A DNA stretch of 5,749 nt. It comes from Luminiphilus sp. (GTDB lineage Bacteria; Pseudomonadota; Gammaproteobacteria; Pseudomonadales; Halieaceae). The stretch spans positions 1 to 5,749 of the forward strand of contig JAKMEU010000174.1 in assembly GCA_022425845.1 (NCBI GenBank), read 5' to 3'. Positions 5,024 to 5,749 of this stretch are shown here, in pieces. The stretch's first letter is position 1. Each line of letters begins with the position of its first letter. A model generated the notes under the pieces. That model was not told the origin of the DNA. It did not search any database and saw nothing but the letters and a program-made list of their open reading frames with translations. A program made the translations under genes and the position numbers.

Positions 5024-5749
5024 TTACGCTGGAAGAAGGGTGGCGACCGTGGCCATTCGGCCCGTTATTCCATCCCGACGATGGGAAAAATATTTGTCGG
5101 CAGTGCAGGCGGTGCATTGATCCCCGCCGGAGATACGCCTCACCCCCGCACGCGCAAGGCGCTGGGCGGCCAACGCGTACAAATCCGCCTGAAATTTGCC
5201 GCTCATGCGGCCCTCGGTGAAACAATCCGCCGCAGCACGCCCCCAGCACTTCAGGAAAACGTCGCGAAAGTCGCTGCCAACTTCGTAGCAACAGGGTCCG
5301 ATCGCAGGGCCGAACCAGGCCCTGACACCGCCACCGACTGACGGCATCGCGGCGAGGGTCGCTTCGATGATCCCGCCTGCAAGACCACGCCAGCCCGCAT
5401 GTACCACGGCCACCGCCCTCCCTGTGTCAGCCGCCAGTACAATGGGCAGGCAGTCGGCGGTCAGCACCGCACAGGCAACGCCTGCCTGGTCTGTCCAGGC
5501 GGCATCGGCTTCGGGTGGCGCACCCGGGGTCACCCGGTGAGCCGCCACAACACGGGAGCCGTGCACCTGCTGCAACCAAATGGGCTGCTTGTTACCGGGG
5601 ATTATGTCCTGCAGTTGCCGCCGATTGCTGGCAACGCAGGCCCCCTGATCACCCACATGGTCGCCGAGATTCATACCCCGATAAGGTACTGGGCTGGCGC
5701 CGCCGCTGCGCAGGGTTGAGATTATCCGGATGCCGGGTAGGCCCAGATC
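5024..5749 (-). CDS. pgeF: PgeF/YfiH family protein (peptidoglycan editing factor, laccase-domain), 5' end cut by window edge
   Basis: This is a Cu-oxidase_4/YfiH (LACC1-like) cytoplasmic enzyme. The family has been described as polyphenol oxidase and purine-nucleoside phosphorylase, and E. coli PgeF removes wrongly incorporated L-Ser from UDP-MurNAc peptides. The frame stays open from the TAA at 5024-5026 to the window edge, giving 241 residues; the family is about 245-250, so only a few N-terminal residues are missing. The Met codon at 5674 is internal: the 25 codons before it encode a family-like STLRSGGAS...PYRG stretch leading into MNLGDHVGD, which matches the usual STRxGGxS...LNLGxHxGD. 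The metal-site residues are visible as QQVHG (His63 of the visible part), TADCLP (Cys100) and HAGWRG (His117), followed by FGPAIGPCCYEVG, GGDQCT, FSHRRD and GRMAT. The gene lies directly upstream of clpB, as in many gammaproteobacteria, where rluD is usually the next gene upstream. The family call is very secure; the exact physiological substrate is not shown by sequence. Confidence 0.95.
   Translation of the reverse strand, partial: DLGLPGIRIISTLRSGGASPVPYRGMNLGDHVGDQGACVASNRRQLQDIIPGNKQPIWLQQVHGSRVVAAHRVTPGAPPEADAAWTDQAGVACAVLTADCLPIVLAADTGRAVAVVHAGWRGLAGGIIEATLAAMPSVGGGVRAWFGPAIGPCCYEVGSDFRDVFLKCWGRAAADCFTEGRMSGKFQADLYALAAQRLARAGVRRISGGDQCTACTADKYFSHRRDGITGRMATVATLLPA

Noticed and set aside
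5024..5674. Taking the Met codon at 5674 as the pgeF start
   Set aside because: The frame remains open and family-like for 25 codons upstream to the window edge, so this Met is internal.
5399..5719. Plus-strand frame of 106 codons opposite pgeF
   Set aside because: The minus strand here encodes the conserved PgeF metal-site motifs, so the plus frame is a shadow.

Overview
The window reads as a piece of a gammaproteobacterial chromosome. The basis is a ClpB of exactly 857 residues that follows the Escherichia coli family line residue for residue at its functional sites, the pgeF(yfiH)-clpB gene order typical of that class (usually rluD-pgeF-clpB), and a type IV pilus minor-pilin cluster. GC-rich coding and GTG starts would fit a free-living, possibly marine, lineage, but genus cannot be called from sequence alone. 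All supported genes lie on the minus strand, so transcription runs from the high-numbered end to position 1.

Layout in transcription order. (1) 5749-5024: pgeF, whose N-terminus continues past the window edge. (2) 5023-4938: an 86-base gap with a strong match to a sigma-32 (RpoH) heat-shock promoter and a good ribosome binding site. (3) 4937-2364: clpB, complete, the AAA+ disaggregase that works with DnaK. (4) 2363-2288: a short gap with a perfect 12-bp hairpin just after the clpB stop. (5) 2287-189: four tightly packed genes with type IV pilin-like N-terminal regions: a PilE-like pilin, a PilV-like protein, a PilW-like protein, and a 50-residue open frame that looks like the N-terminal anchor of a PilX-like pilin. 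(6) 188-1: no convincing gene, with several short repeats and inverted repeats.

How the genes work together. PgeF acts in cell-wall precursor quality control, and ClpB rescues aggregated proteins after heat or other stress. The local promoter lets clpB be induced separately from pgeF. The pilin-like genes look like one translationally coupled operon (20-nt gap, 4-nt overlap, 11-nt overlap) whose products would be expected to form the priming/tip complex of a type IV pilus. The hairpin after clpB probably separates the two units, at least partly.

The most notable points are in the pilin operon. The PilE-like protein has a very long predicted leader. The PilV-like protein apparently has no prepilin leader, no Gly at -1 and Asp where Glu5 is expected, next to an in-frame DVLL-DVLL duplication. 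The PilX-like frame stops directly after its membrane segment and is followed by a repeat-bearing non-coding stretch. I see no phage, transposase, CRISPR, toxin-antitoxin or tRNA/rRNA gene, and no evidence for a wholly new system.
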